Shown: piece after piece, positions 10,267 to 20,375 of the stretch | How positions within the stretch are numbered: position 1 is the first letter of the stretch | Layout: every line of letters begins with the position of its first letter | Made by a program: the position numbers and the translations under genes | Notes under the pieces: generated by a model | The model's database searches: none | What the model was told of the DNA's origin: nothing | The model's input: the letters and a program-made list of their open reading frames with translations, nothing else | Source: Trichomonas vaginalis G3 | Lineage: Eukaryota; Parabasalia; Trichomonadida; Trichomonadidae | Assembly: GCF_026262505.1 (NCBI RefSeq) | Contig: NC_067203.1 | Location: forward strand, 13,280,392-13,344,391 | DNA length: 64,000 nt | Direction: 5' to 3'

Positions 10267-10500
10267 TTAATTTAGTATTGTATTACTCCTTTTGTAGTGA
10301 CTAAGACCCATGATTAAAAATATCTCTTCATTAACAAAAATTCCTATTTTGCTTATGCCAGTTGGTAAATTGTCGTTTTGTTCAATGTTGGAGTATTTTT
10401 TACTAATTGCAAATGAATAATATGATTTTCTACAATTTTGATCGATTGAAGAAAAAATTGTATCGGAATCAAAAGATGAAAAATCATCATTAATGAACAT
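10267..10500 (-). CDS. Hypothetical 77-residue ORF
   Basis: ATG-started frame (MFINDDFSSFDSDTIFSS), divergent from the PITP gene with about 43 bases between the two starts. No family recognised. It could be a short real gene or a remnant left beside the 1.9 kb inverted-repeat element. Confidence 0.25.
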   Translation of the reverse strand: MFINDDFSSFDSDTIFSSIDQNCRKSYYSFAISKKYSNIEQNDNLPTGISKIGIFVNEEIFLIMGLSHYKRSNTILN

Positions 10501-10542
10501 GACAGAGAATCAAACCGTTTTTCGATTGATTTTAAATTTAGA

Positions 10543-11370
10543 ATGAAAATTGTTGAATTTCGAATTTTCCTCCCATTTACGATGGATCAAACTCGCATAT
10601 CATCAAGATATGCTATGGCTCGCAGATCTCATGAGGAAACAAAAGGAGGCGATGGCGTTGAAGTCGTGGAAAGAAAACCTATTGAAGAAAATGATAACAA
10701 AGGATTTGAAGTTCATAGAATTTACCACATCAAATCGCATGCACCTCAATGGATTAGATGGGCAATTCCCGAAAAATACGCTCATGTTCATGAAATTAAT
10801 CGCAATCCATACCCGCATTTCGACGTAAAATTCAACATTCCTGATATGGGAAATAGTTTTATACTTACAAATGAAAGTATGCATATACCTTACAAAAATG
10901 GTGATGAAATTCCGGAAAATATTTTAAATCTTCCTGATAATGAATTGAAACTTAGAAGAGTATACTATTTAGATTTGTTAAATGGACCAAAATCATCATT
11001 AGATGAATATGATTGCCATGGTTTGAAATTCCCTGAAGCTGGAATCGATGAATTGGTAGGACTAGAAGGTATATCAGATGATTCAAAACCACCTGAATGA
11101 GTCTCGCATTATAATGGCCCCATTACTTTATGCATTAAAGTAATTAGATTCGAATTTAAATGGTTTGGACTTCAAACGGCAGTTGAAACGCATGTTACAC
11201 GTAATGTATTTTACGATGTATTTCTTGGCTCCTATCGAGCTATGTACTGCTGTGTAAATGAATGGTACAAAATGGATGACGAACCAATTGAAAAATACGA
11301 ATTAGAGGTGAGGGACTCGTGCAATAAGCATGAATTCGATAAAGATGACAAAGAATTTATTCAAAAATAA
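10543..11370 (+). pseudogene. Phosphatidylinositol transfer protein with an in-frame TGA
   Basis: The frame is typical of class I PITPs (START-like lipid cavity) that carry phosphatidylinositol or phosphatidylcholine between membranes. FRIFLPFTMDQ matches the family N-terminus. GGDGVEVVE and HRIYHIKSHAPQWIRWAIP match the next blocks, then NRNPYPHFDVKF. After residue 185 there is a TGA (11098-11100), and the same frame continues for 89 codons with the expected C-terminal part (ITLCIKVIRFEFKWFGLQTA) to TAA at 11368. The total of about 275 codons equals the family norm. The TGA sits where relatives have tryptophan, so TGG to TGA is the simple explanation: a nonsense change, an assembly error or readthrough. 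TGA is a true stop elsewhere here (the TRRAP gene ends with it). Confidence 0.85.
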
Positions 11371-11833
11371 TTTGAAAATCTTCCTTTCTTTGAATTTATC
11401 ATTCATATTATAAAATAAAGTTTATCATGAATATACATATCTCTTTGTGAGTAACGTTTCATCTGTAATGGCCTCAAATATACCTGTGACTGTATTCAAT
11501 TTTGAAAATAATTTTATGAATATTGCAAAATTCAATGATGTTCAAGTATTCACTATTATTCTAAAAATATCGAAAAATGATCCAAAAAAATTGAAGTCTG
11601 ACATTAACGTTGCTTCTGAATTTTGAGATTCATCACAATCAAAAACATGATTTTTAAATATAATTATTTAAACGCTTATGTTTACTGGGATAAATTAATT
11701 GTAAATAAAATTTTGAGAAGTTAGAAAAAGTTCACATTTGAGGGTGTTTTTCATATTATCCATATAATGTATTTACCAAATATGCAGAAATCACAAAAAA
11801 TGATATGATGCAAAATCGCATCATCAACTCAAG
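11371..11833. other. AT-rich spacer
   Basis: Between the PITP and acyl-CoA synthetase genes; no gene or repeat seen. Confidence 0.5.
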
Positions 11834-11839
11834 TCACTT
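11834..11839 (+). promoter_or_regulatory. Initiator (TCACTT) of the acyl-CoA synthetase
   Basis: Canonical trichomonad TCAYW element with the A 16 bases before the ATG at 11852. Confidence 0.65.
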
Positions 11840-11851
11840 CAAATCCAAATA

Positions 11852-13810
11852 ATGGGTGCCTATCCATCAACTGATCCGCACACGTATTGCGTGCCAACTG
11901 ATGAGCCAACCGATGATAATTGTGGTCCTGTTTATATTAACTATAACAGACTTCTCCAAGTTGGCGGAGCTTATATTGCTACCTTCAGAAGCCAGCCAGA
12001 CTCTGTTACAACGCCACAACTTATTAAAGCATCGAGTATTAAGTATCATGAGCAAGAATGTTTTGGTGAAAGAGAAGTTATGCCAGACGGTAAATATGGT
12101 CCTTACAAATGGATCACATATACACAGTTATATGAATACGTAACATCATTTGCAGCTGGTCTCCAACAACTTGGTGTTGGATATGGCGACTCCATCGGTA
12201 TCTATTCCCATAATTGCATGTACTGGCAGATTGGTCAGTATGCTTCCCATTTCTTAGGTGCCGTAACAGTTCCAGTTTATGACTCCCTTGGCGCTGGTGC
12301 TGCCTCATATATCGTTGACCATGCAGAATGCAAAGTTGTTCTTGTTCATCCAACAAAACTTGAGTCAGCCCTCAAGATTTTCGATGAACCAAACACACCA
12401 TTGAAGCATATCATCGTTATTGGCGATACTGCCCCAACAGATCGTCCAAATATCCATACAACAACCGAAATCTTAGAGAATGGTCGTAAAGTTAAAGATT
12501 TCAAGCCATATCCAGTTAAGCCATCAGATGTTGCCATCATCATGTACACATCTGGCTCAACAGGAACACCAAAAGGCTGCGTCTTGACCCACCAAAATAT
12601 CATCGCTGGTGGAACAGGCCTTGCTGATCCAAACGGTTCTGTTACAACCTCCGATACATACATTTCATTCTTACCTCTCGCCCACATCTACGAACTTGCT
12701 TCTCAAACATGTTTCCTCGCACAAGGCTGCAGAATCGGCTTCTACACAGGAAGCATCAAGAACATCATGGATGATGTCCAGGCCCTTAGACCAACAATGA
12801 TGCTTGGCGTTCCTCGTGTATTTAATAAGATTGCCGAGACAATGAACTCCAAGATCGACAAGCTTCCAACACCAATGAGACTCTTGATCCGTGGAGCCCT
12901 CAAATTAAAGATCGATGCCCTCTTAAACGACAAGCCAACATCATTACTTATCGATAACTTCCTCTTCTCCAAGTTCCGTGCGGCTCTCGGTGGCAGAATC
13001 AGATTCATCGTCTCCGGCGGTGCTCCAATTCTCCCAGAAGTCTACAATTTCCTTCGCGCTGCCATTACACCAAACATCATCCAAGGCTACGGACTTACAG
13101 AGATCTCCGCTGCCGGCTGCATCCAGCAGATCAACTCCAAGAACCCAATGACAGTCGGCGCAACAGCCATTGCTACAGATCTCAAATTGCGCAGAGTCGA
13201 AGGCATGGATTACGACCCACACGCTGAGAATCCATCCGGCGAAATCCTCTTCCGCGGCCCATCCGTATTCATCAGATACCACAAGAACGAGGAGTTGACA
13301 AAAGAAGCATTACAGGACGGCTGGTTCGCTACAGGCGATATCGGTATCATTACAAGCGATGGAACAGTCCAAATTATCGATAGAGTCAAGCAACTCGTTA
13401 AACTCTCTCAAGGAGAATATATCTCTTTGACTTCTCTTACAGACGCTTATGGTTCGGCCAAGGGCGTTTCTGGCATTTACATTTACGCTGATGGCCACCA
13501 TAACCATCCAATTGCTGTCGTTATCCCAACAGAACAGCAGATTAAGGAATGGAAGGAAGCTGGTATCGAAAACTTCAAGGAATCAAAGATCGCTCATGAT
13601 GATATGATTAAGAACCTCGATGAGCTCGCAAAGGCTCGTAATCTTAGAGGTTTCGAAAAATTAACTGCAATTCTTCTTGATGATGTCAAATTTACAATTG
13701 ATAATGGCCTCCTTACACCATCCCAGAAGCCACAGCTTTCTAAACTCAAGAACAAATACGAGGCTAGACTTATCGAATTATATGAAGCACATCCAGAACT
13801 TCGCGGATAA
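11852..13810 (+). CDS. Long-chain acyl-CoA synthetase
   Basis: 652 residues of the AMP-binding (ANL) superfamily. It activates long-chain fatty acids with ATP and CoA via an acyl-adenylate. The P-loop-like motif YTSGSTGTPKG is at about 232-242, GYGLTE at 412-417, GWFATGDIG at 490-498 and the hinge region IDRVKQLVKLSQGEY at 509-523. Length and the long insert agree with the eukaryotic ACSL family rather than short-chain synthetases. The N-terminus MGAYPST could permit N-myristoylation; no transmembrane anchor stands out. The gene is GC-richer in codon use than its neighbours, suggesting high expression. The TAA stop runs into TAAAT. It sits among other lipid genes (PITP, PAP2), each with its own promoter. 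Confidence 0.93.
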   Translation: MGAYPSTDPHTYCVPTDEPTDDNCGPVYINYNRLLQVGGAYIATFRSQPDSVTTPQLIKASSIKYHEQECFGEREVMPDGKYGPYKWITYTQLYEYVTSFAAGLQQLGVGYGDSIGIYSHNCMYWQIGQYASHFLGAVTVPVYDSLGAGAASYIVDHAECKVVLVHPTKLESALKIFDEPNTPLKHIIVIGDTAPTDRPNIHTTTEILENGRKVKDFKPYPVKPSDVAIIMYTSGSTGTPKGCVLTHQNIIAGGTGLADPNGSVTTSDTYISFLPLAHIYELASQTCFLAQGCRIGFYTGSIKNIMDDVQALRPTMMLGVPRVFNKIAETMNSKIDKLPTPMRLLIRGALKLKIDALLNDKPTSLLIDNFLFSKFRAALGGRIRFIVSGGAPILPEVYNFLRAAITPNIIQGYGLTEISAAGCIQQINSKNPMTVGATAIATDLKLRRVEGMDYDPHAENPSGEILFRGPSVFIRYHKNEELTKEALQDGWFATGDIGIITSDGTVQIIDRVKQLVKLSQGEYISLTSLTDAYGSAKGVSGIYIYADGHHNHPIAVVIPTEQQIKEWKEAGIENFKESKIAHDDMIKNLDELAKARNLRGFEKLTAILLDDVKFTIDNGLLTPSQKPQLSKLKNKYEARLIELYEAHPELRG

Positions 13811-14543
13811 ATTTAGTAAAATTTATTTGATTACATTAATTGTTTTACATTTAGAAATACATATTATTGAATAATTTCTTTCATAAAATATATATTCTGG
13901 AATTTTCTTTTGATTTTGCTTGCATCATAAGTTTGATCATGTTTAAATCAATTTTAAAATGGTTTTATAATTCCAAAAATATTTAATTTTTCTCTTTTTA
14001 TCTTGAAAATCGTATTTTTTGATTTCATTTTTGAAATTTTGAAATTTTTTTGGAATTTTTCATGACCGAATTTAACGATGACATATAGATAGATATAATA
14101 TATGAGAGAGTTTTATTGTATTTCTTTCAATATTCACGATTAAATTTGTTTAATTTGTTAAAATTTGAATCAAATTCATATGAAATTAGCATATTTTAGT
14201 AATATTTCTTCATACTCTTAATATCTTGATCAAAAGTATCATAATGTTGGTCCAAAATTCTTATTTTTCATCAACTTGATGCAATTCAATTGACACTTCA
14301 GCTAAATATTTTAAAATACTCCTTTATTAACTAGTACTCTGTTGCATAGTATACTACATTTACATTAGAATTGATAGATTACAGTATCAAACTCCCAAAT
14401 GAGAAAATCTATTATACAATCATAATTGTGAAGAAAACGATTATTTATAAATACAATTCTCTCGAAATCGATATTTGCATAGTATTGTATATATTTTATG
14501 AAAATTTTTGTAAACTCTGATCGTTCTTTACAATTTAATAATA
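13811..14543. other. AT-rich spacer
   Basis: About 730 bases between two genes of the same strand. Only AT-driven short frames; no repeats or RNA genes seen. Confidence 0.5.
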
Positions 14544-15305
14544 ATGATTGAAATTGATGAGAGAGATCCACTCTGGAAACGAATATTGTACTTTATTGAT
14601 TACCAGGACATGATCATATCAATCCTTGCTCTTGCTGTTTGGCTTGGTCTTTCAACAATCGAACCAAATTATTTATATATACCAGAAAATGACGGAGATT
14701 CCAATTATCCAATGAAAAAATCACAAATACCATTTCTCCTTTTATCATTCATTGTATTTGGAGGTTTCAATTTAATTTTTATTGGATTATACTTCCTTGC
14801 AAGGCGCTATCCGAAGTATTTTTGCAGATTTGATCTATTTCCAGTTGCATGGGGATTGGTTTTTGCTATTTCAATGAGCAATATTTTTGTAAATGTTCCA
14901 AAGAGCTACGTTGGACGCGCAAGACCAGATATTTACGCTAGATGTGGAGTGAAAAATTTAACCGAATGTCCACAAAAAATACTCAAAGAAGAACATAAAT
15001 CTTGGCCATCAGGTCATTCTTCTACAGCTATGTCAGCAACAATCTACATGGCAGCATTTTTCATTAAGTTTTTGTACGCAAAACCATACGCAATCATTTT
15101 CTCAGCATTATTTGCATTATTTGGAATTTACGTTGGCGCAACACGAATAGTCGATTTCAGACATCATCCTGACGATGTTCTAGCTGGATTATTTATAGGA
15201 TTCATCGCTGCTTATATAGTTTGGGAAAATTTATCTACAAAAATCTTTATTGAGTCGAATCAAAAGGATGAAACACTCCCACTCCCACAAACTATTACAC
15301 AGTAA
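14544..15305 (+). CDS. PAP2-family lipid phosphate phosphatase
   Basis: 253 residues with about six hydrophobic helices. All three catalytic blocks of the PAP2 family are present: K-x6-RP as KSYVGRARP (120-128), PSGH (155-158) and R-x5-H-x3-D as R201, H207 and D211 in TRIVDFRHHPDD. The family removes phosphate from phosphatidic acid, lysophosphatidate or related lipids at the ER or plasma membrane by a phosphohistidine route. Length is close to animal and yeast LPP proteins. The exact substrate cannot be read from sequence. Confidence 0.9.
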   Translation: MIEIDERDPLWKRILYFIDYQDMIISILALAVWLGLSTIEPNYLYIPENDGDSNYPMKKSQIPFLLLSFIVFGGFNLIFIGLYFLARRYPKYFCRFDLFPVAWGLVFAISMSNIFVNVPKSYVGRARPDIYARCGVKNLTECPQKILKEEHKSWPSGHSSTAMSATIYMAAFFIKFLYAKPYAIIFSALFALFGIYVGATRIVDFRHHPDDVLAGLFIGFIAAYIVWENLSTKIFIESNQKDETLPLPQTITQ

Positions 15306-15674
15306 TATATTTTGTTCATATTATAAAATCTTCTGTTTGTTTATTATAAAAACTTCTTTCTTTTAAATTTATGTACTAATCTTTATATTCTGGAACCATA
15401 CTAAAGCTAGGACAAATGTCCTCAAACTCAGAAAAGAAATTAAATCCAAGATCCAAAAAATTGAAAATGATAATATTATGTTTCGATCAATCTATGTCCT
15501 CAAAATTCTTTTAAACTATTTAGATTGTTGATTAAAGCATTTTCTTTTAAATTTTCCAAACTTGAAATTTCTTTTCCCAAAAATCTACTTTGTTTAACAA
15601 TTTCATAGATTTAAGTATCTTCCACTACTGATAAATGTTCGAAATTAATGGTTATTAAATCATAATTTTTATTG
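15306..15674. other. AT-rich spacer
   Basis: No gene, repeat or RNA seen. Confidence 0.5.
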
Positions 15675-16586
15675 ATGTCAGTGAATATTATAGCTAAAAT
15701 TGTCGCAACAAAGGAGATATTAAAAATCAATAAAGTTCCTGCAAAATATACAATTGGTCAATTCCAGAAACACCTTTTGAAGCTTTGCGAGTTAACATCT
15801 GATGAAACAAATGTCCGAATTATAGCTAATGGAAAAATTCTCAATCCTTCAGTTCAAATCGGTAGTCTTGAAATCGATGAAACATCATCTATAACTATAA
15901 ATGTCGCAGGAGTTCGTCTGAAAAATAAAAATCAAAATAATTCCGAAAATCAACAGGACAAACAGCCTCAACATTCAAGCACAGAAGAACAAAAACCATC
16001 AACTTCAAGAATACCTCCACAACATATAATTCGTAAAATAGAACCAACTCAATCCGAAAAAGTCGCTGATGATTCAGATGAAGAACCAATTGAAAAAGAA
16101 ATAAAACCAAAACCAAATATAGCTCCGAAAAAGGAATTTGTCAGAAGGAGAATTGATCCGAAATCTTTCATCAAAAATCAAGAAGAAAACCCAAATGCAT
16201 GGAAGTATGATATGCAAGATTTCAAATACAAGCCTCACATCGAATCACCATATGATAAAGCATCAAAATACTTATTATCGGTTTTAATTTCTTTTGCAAT
16301 CGTTCTTGCTATTGGAATTTTGTTTATTAATAGATACCACGAAATCAAGTCTATTAAGATATCTCAAGGCATCAAAAACGTTGAGAGCAAAGCAATTATT
16401 GGAATTTACCCAATTTACGCTTTAATCGGAGTGTTCATTTGTATTGTAATCATCTATCCATTGTTCAAGGAGAGAATTCTTCCTGTTTTCAATTTGAGAT
16501 TCTTTATCGATTTGATTTCAAGTTTTAAGCAGAATTACGAGCTTGAAGCATACAAAAATCAAAAACGTTTCATCGTCGAAGAGTAG
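15675..16586 (+). CDS. Ubiquitin-like domain membrane protein
   Basis: 303 residues from the first ATG (the frame is open slightly further upstream). Residues about 10-80 have the length and hydrophobic spacing of a ubiquitin-like fold (IGQFQKHLLKLCELTSDETN, NGKILNPSVQIGSL). A low-complexity Gln/Ser/Pro/Glu linker follows. Two hydrophobic helices lie near 200-220 (YLLSVLISFAIVLAIGILFI) and 245-265 (IYPIYALIGVFICIVIIYPL), and the tail is basic. UBL plus C-terminal hairpin membrane anchors recalls ER-associated degradation factors such as HERP, but the similarity is one of architecture only. Function is therefore inferred. Confidence 0.7.
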   Translation: MSVNIIAKIVATKEILKINKVPAKYTIGQFQKHLLKLCELTSDETNVRIIANGKILNPSVQIGSLEIDETSSITINVAGVRLKNKNQNNSENQQDKQPQHSSTEEQKPSTSRIPPQHIIRKIEPTQSEKVADDSDEEPIEKEIKPKPNIAPKKEFVRRRIDPKSFIKNQEENPNAWKYDMQDFKYKPHIESPYDKASKYLLSVLISFAIVLAIGILFINRYHEIKSIKISQGIKNVESKAIIGIYPIYALIGVFICIVIIYPLFKERILPVFNLRFFIDLISSFKQNYELEAYKNQKRFIVEE

Positions 16587-16760
16587 ATATGTTTTCTTGT
16601 AATTAATAAAAAATATATTTTGTTTTTTTATCATTTGGATAACAATTTTTATATGCGGCATATCATTTTTAATATTAGAAAAGATATATATCATTTACAA
16701 CATATATAATCTAGTATACCATCGATGAACAAAAAAGAAGAACACCAAAATGAAAAAATC

Positions 16761-16833
16761 GCGCCGTCCAGGACTTGAACCTGGACTCTACTGCTCCGTA
16801 GGCAGTCGCCTTATCCAATTGGGCCAACGGCGC
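16761..16833 (-). tRNA. tRNA-Arg (anticodon ACG)
   Basis: 73 bases fold as a complete cloverleaf: acceptor GCGCCGT/ACGGCGC, D arm GCCCAATTGGATAAGGC, anticodon stem ACTGC/GCAGT with loop CTACGGA, and T arm CCAGG/CCTGG with loop TTCAAGT. The anticodon ACG reads CGN arginine codons after A34 editing. No intron, and CCA is not encoded. The internal A and B boxes are intact, and a run of six T follows the 3' end as the polymerase III terminator. Confidence 0.97.
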
Positions 16834-17017
16834 TTCACATGTATGTTTAAAATTTTAAATATAACATAAATTCTCAACAAATGAGATCATTTCTATCAAT
16901 TGGAATCCATAATAAGCAACTGAAATTTAAACAAAATACTGCACGAGGTATCCTCAATCCTACATCCAAATAAATACTTCACGTTATTAACCATTTATTT
17001 TACCATTCCCCAATTTT

Positions 17018-17023
17018 TCATTT
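17018..17023 (+). promoter_or_regulatory. Initiator (TCATTT) of the KDEL receptor
   Basis: TCAYW element with the A 29 bases before the ATG at 17049. Confidence 0.5.
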
Positions 17024-17048
17024 TTTTCCAAAAGTGACAAGATTTAAG

Positions 17049-17699
17049 ATGAATTTGATTGGAATTGCAGATTTTTTACATTTAGCATCGATTGTTTTAT
17101 TGCTAGCTAAGATAAAAATTAAGCGTAGATGCGATGCTGTTTCATTGAAGTCTTTAATTTTATATTTAACATGTTACATACTCAGATACGTAAATCCATG
17201 GATTTTTAAAGGATCATTCGTTTCAATTCTTTTTAAATTAGCAATCATTTCATTATATGCATACCTAATCTATTTAGTCAGATTCAAATTTTATAAAACT
17301 TACGAAGAACAACGCGATACACTGTATATATCAATAATATATGCTCTGTCAATACTATGTGCACTCATATTTGGTCCAAAGCTTCGATTCGAAAAAGTTT
17401 TTATTTGGACATTTTTCCATGCGGTATCATTATGGATTGAAGCTTTTGGAATCTTACCACAGATAATTTTACTACGAAGATCTAGCAAAACTAATATAAT
17501 CCAAGTAGATTACATTTTTCTCCTTTCCTTATACAGAATGATATATTTCATGTATTGGCTTTATAGCTATATTACTTCAACAAGAGTTCAAACCAATCTC
17601 ATTGTTTCATCTTTGATTCAAACAATTATTTTCTCCGATTTTATTGTTGTTTATATATATTTTAAGATGTCAAACAAAGAATTTGAGCTACCATATTAG
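17049..17699 (+). CDS. ERD2: ER lumen protein-retaining receptor (KDEL receptor)
   Basis: 216 residues with seven hydrophobic segments, the length of animal and yeast Erd2 (about 212-219). MNLIGIADFLHLASIVLLLA matches the family N-terminus. RRCDAVSLKSLILY, RYVNPWIF, WIEAFGILPQ, YIFLLSLYRMIYFMYWLYSY and FSDFIVVYIYF match conserved blocks in order. The protein binds HDEL/KDEL-type tails of escaped ER proteins in the Golgi and returns them via COPI. I chose the ATG at 17049; an upstream GTG five codons earlier is not a plausible eukaryotic start. A close paralog with the same fold (ERD2-like) cannot be excluded. Confidence 0.92.
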   Translation: MNLIGIADFLHLASIVLLLAKIKIKRRCDAVSLKSLILYLTCYILRYVNPWIFKGSFVSILFKLAIISLYAYLIYLVRFKFYKTYEEQRDTLYISIIYALSILCALIFGPKLRFEKVFIWTFFHAVSLWIEAFGILPQIILLRRSSKTNIIQVDYIFLLSLYRMIYFMYWLYSYITSTRVQTNLIVSSLIQTIIFSDFIVVYIYFKMSNKEFELPY

Positions 17700-18517
17700 A
17701 TTGACGTTATCCTCCTTTTATTTGAAGAATTTATTATTTATTCTGTTTTAGAACCTTCAGTATCAGTTCATCTGCTCAAAATTATACTTCAACATTTTGT
17801 GTAGATCATTAATTTTACAGATCTAACAATATATCCTCTGATATTTTTTTTTGTTCGTATATTCGAGAAAAAGAACAAAATAGATTCGTCATTGAAATCA
17901 ATTTATACTAAGTAAAACACCTAGATGATCTTTTTATACTGAGCCGCAATCCCCATCAAAGATTTTTTTTCTCAGTCAGATTTTCTTTACGATCAGTGTC
18001 CTTTAATATTTACTGATTACCTTAAGTTACAAGATGCATATATGCATTCATAAAAATCAAAGGAAATCATGAATCAGAATCAATGTTGTAAACAAAATAA
18101 CATCAATTTCTGTGAATAAAATTATAAAATATTAATCACTGTTATGTAACTATTTATATTTCTTTTCCATAAAACATTTCTCTCTGAAATAAAACTCTCA
18201 AATGTAAAAAACAATGAAAAACTTCTTAAAATCATCTTAAATCATGAACTAATCTCTCACACACATTCGGATGAATACACCAATAAGGTAAAAATTGACG
18301 AAAATAATATTCAAAGTTCAAATTTTTCCATAAAATCAAGCAATTGTAAACTTGTCAAAAAATAAAAAATAAAAAGTATTCGTGGTAACAAGAATAAACA
18401 TTTTCACAAATGCAAATAAAACTTTCATAAAAAATTTGACAGCATTCAATTTTTCATTGAGTCATCCATAATCTTGACCACTCATCCATACAAATATTTT
18501 GAATACTTATAGAAAAT
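17700..18517. other. AT-rich spacer
   Basis: About 820 bases with no gene, RNA or clear repeat. Confidence 0.5.
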
Positions 18518-18530
18518 TCATTTTTCATAT
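18518..18530 (+). promoter_or_regulatory. Two overlapping initiators of asnA
   Basis: TCATTT (18518) and TCATAT (18525) both match TCAYW; the ATG follows at 18534. The first would give a 5' leader of about 14 bases. Confidence 0.6.
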
Positions 18531-18533
18531 ATT

Positions 18534-19490
18534 ATGCCTCCACAGCAGCAATACAAGTCAACACTTGAGGAAATAGAGTACATCAAGTACGCTTTTCCAA
18601 GACTCCTTAAGGAAAGACTCGGCTTCATCAGAGTTTCTTCTCCAATTTTCCTTGAAAAGTCATCTGGCCTCAATGATGACTTAAATGGTGTTGAAGAGAA
18701 GGTTTCCTTCACACACAAGGGCAAGGTTATGGAAGTTGTCCAGTCATTAGCTAAATGGAAACGTGTTGCTCTTAAGAAATACAACATCAAAGCTTTATAT
18801 GCTGATATGAACGCTATCAGAAAGGATGAGAACGTTGATAAGACTCACTCAATGTATGTCGACCAATGGGATTGGGAAATGGTTGAAGAACAAGGCCCAG
18901 AACATGTTGTTGAAGTTGTCAACACAATCCACTCCTGCATTTACGATTTAGAGACAGAACTTCTTAAGTTCATGTATCCAAACATCTCTGATGAGGAACT
19001 TGAAAATAAGAAGATTATTCCAAAGACAATCACATTTATCACTTCCGAAGCCTTACGTAAGAAGTATCCAAACATCTCAGCTAGAGAACGTGAGAACAAG
19101 ATCGCCAAACTTCATAAGGCCGTCTTTATCCAACAGATTGGGAAGGAATTAGGAGATGGCTCTATCCACGACTCAAGAGCTCCTGATTATGATGATTGGG
19201 ATAACAATGGCGATATCATCTACTGGAGTGACGCCTTAAACGAATCTCTTGAAATTTCTTCAATGGGATATCGTGTTAACAAGGATACATTAGTTCCACA
19301 GCTCCAGAAGGTTCATGCTGTTGACAGACTCGAGAACCCATACTGCAAGATGATCATGAACGATGAACTTCCACAGACAATTGGCGGTGGTATTGGACAA
19401 AGCAGATTATGCATGCTTTTGATGCAAAGGAAGCATATCTCTGAAGTCCAGTCCGGCTACTGGGATGATCCAGTTGCTGATGCTTTATAA
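18534..19490 (+). CDS. asnA: Aspartate-ammonia ligase (asparagine synthetase A)
   Basis: 318 residues, close to the 330 of E. coli AsnA and colinear with it. It makes asparagine from aspartate, ammonia and ATP and shares the class II aspartyl-tRNA synthetase fold. Conserved blocks are RLGFIRVSSPIF near the N-terminus, VVQSLAKWKR, the signature HSMYVDQWDWE, SRAPDYDDW, LEISSMGYRV and the C-terminal TIGGGIGQSRLCMLLM (class II motif 3 arginine). This ammonia-dependent type is typical of bacteria and rare in eukaryotes, so ancient lateral transfer is likely. Codon use matches the host's well-expressed genes, so the transfer is not recent. The stop merges with the TAAA signal. Confidence 0.95.
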   Translation: MPPQQQYKSTLEEIEYIKYAFPRLLKERLGFIRVSSPIFLEKSSGLNDDLNGVEEKVSFTHKGKVMEVVQSLAKWKRVALKKYNIKALYADMNAIRKDENVDKTHSMYVDQWDWEMVEEQGPEHVVEVVNTIHSCIYDLETELLKFMYPNISDEELENKKIIPKTITFITSEALRKKYPNISARERENKIAKLHKAVFIQQIGKELGDGSIHDSRAPDYDDWDNNGDIIYWSDALNESLEISSMGYRVNKDTLVPQLQKVHAVDRLENPYCKMIMNDELPQTIGGGIGQSRLCMLLMQRKHISEVQSGYWDDPVADAL

Positions 19491-19911
19491 ATTTATTTTC
19501 TATCCGGATAATAATAAATATATTAATATAAAAAATATTAACAATTGTTTAATTTTAAATATCAGATACTGTTCAATTCCAAATCAGAAAATATAAAAAA
19601 AATTATTAAACATTAAATAAAGAAAACATATTAAAATGGTTTAATTTTAATAGGAATCTTATTTCTTATAAGCACGGTTCTCTACAAAACAATATAATAT
19701 TGAATTTTCCAAAATTGAAAAAGAACGAGTTTCAAACTCTTCTGTAATTCTCTTTTGAAGCAAAACATATTCATCAAACACCTTCAATCCTCAGTAAACA
19801 ACTCATCATTACAAATTTTTATAACTTTATAAACCTTGTGGGCAGTGGTTAAATTTCGAAAAGTAATTTGCAACAATGAGTTGTAAAAATAAAAATTTGG
19901 AGGAATTGGAA
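19491..19911. other. AT-rich convergent spacer
   Basis: Lies between two convergent genes; nothing recognisable. Confidence 0.5.
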
Positions 19912-20160
19912 TTATTGATGAATTTCATTTTCGAAAACCTGCTTTGCGAGTTGAATTTCTTGAATGATATCTTTTGACTTTTCGATTAATGGAAGCATCG
20001 CGTCGACTTGACTTTCATGTAATTCTAATTCATGCTCAATTTGAGACATTTGAGCAGAAAGTTCTTGTACTTGCTTTGCATTTATAGGTCCACTAACAGC
20101 CATCTCCAGTGCTAGCTGTATATCAAATATTCTTTGGCATAAATCATCCATAACTTGCAT
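19912..20160 (-). CDS. Small coiled-coil protein
   Basis: 82 codons, or 79 if the second ATG at 20151 is used. A TCATCG word directly before the first ATG would, if it is the initiator, favour the second. Nearly the whole protein is one or two amphipathic helices (VQELSAQMSQIEHELELHES, IEKSKDIIQEIQLAKQVF). It resembles small coiled-coil subunits of larger complexes, but I cannot assign it. Good codon structure and an ATG start make it probably real. Confidence 0.6.
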   Translation of the reverse strand: MQVMDDLCQRIFDIQLALEMAVSGPINAKQVQELSAQMSQIEHELELHESQVDAMLPLIEKSKDIIQEIQLAKQVFENEIHQ

Positions 20161-20375
20161 CGATGACGTTTAAAATTTCAGAATATAAAAATTTTTATAA
20201 AAGTGCCAAAAATATTTGATTCTCAAAAATGAAGATTGAATTGAGGCTATGATAGTTATTTTTCTATGAAACAATGCTTTCAATGGTTATGGTTTTCATA
20301 CACTTTCAATGATTAGTAATAGTTATTTGTAAAAAAAAATTAAATATTTATACAAACATTATAAAATAATAAAAA

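Noticed and set aside
11098-11100. TGA read as tryptophan or selenocysteine
   Set aside because: TGA ends other genes normally in this window, and no SECIS-like hairpin was apparent; a nonsense change or error is simpler.
12114-13507. Antisense frames across the acyl-CoA synthetase gene
   Set aside because: Shadows of a strongly coding GC-richer gene; no independent motifs.
15672-15674. TTG, GTG or other non-ATG starts at 15672, 17034, 7523, 27023 and 43925
   Set aside because: Eukaryotic genes start with ATG; in each case a nearby downstream ATG exists and, where visible, the initiator supports it.
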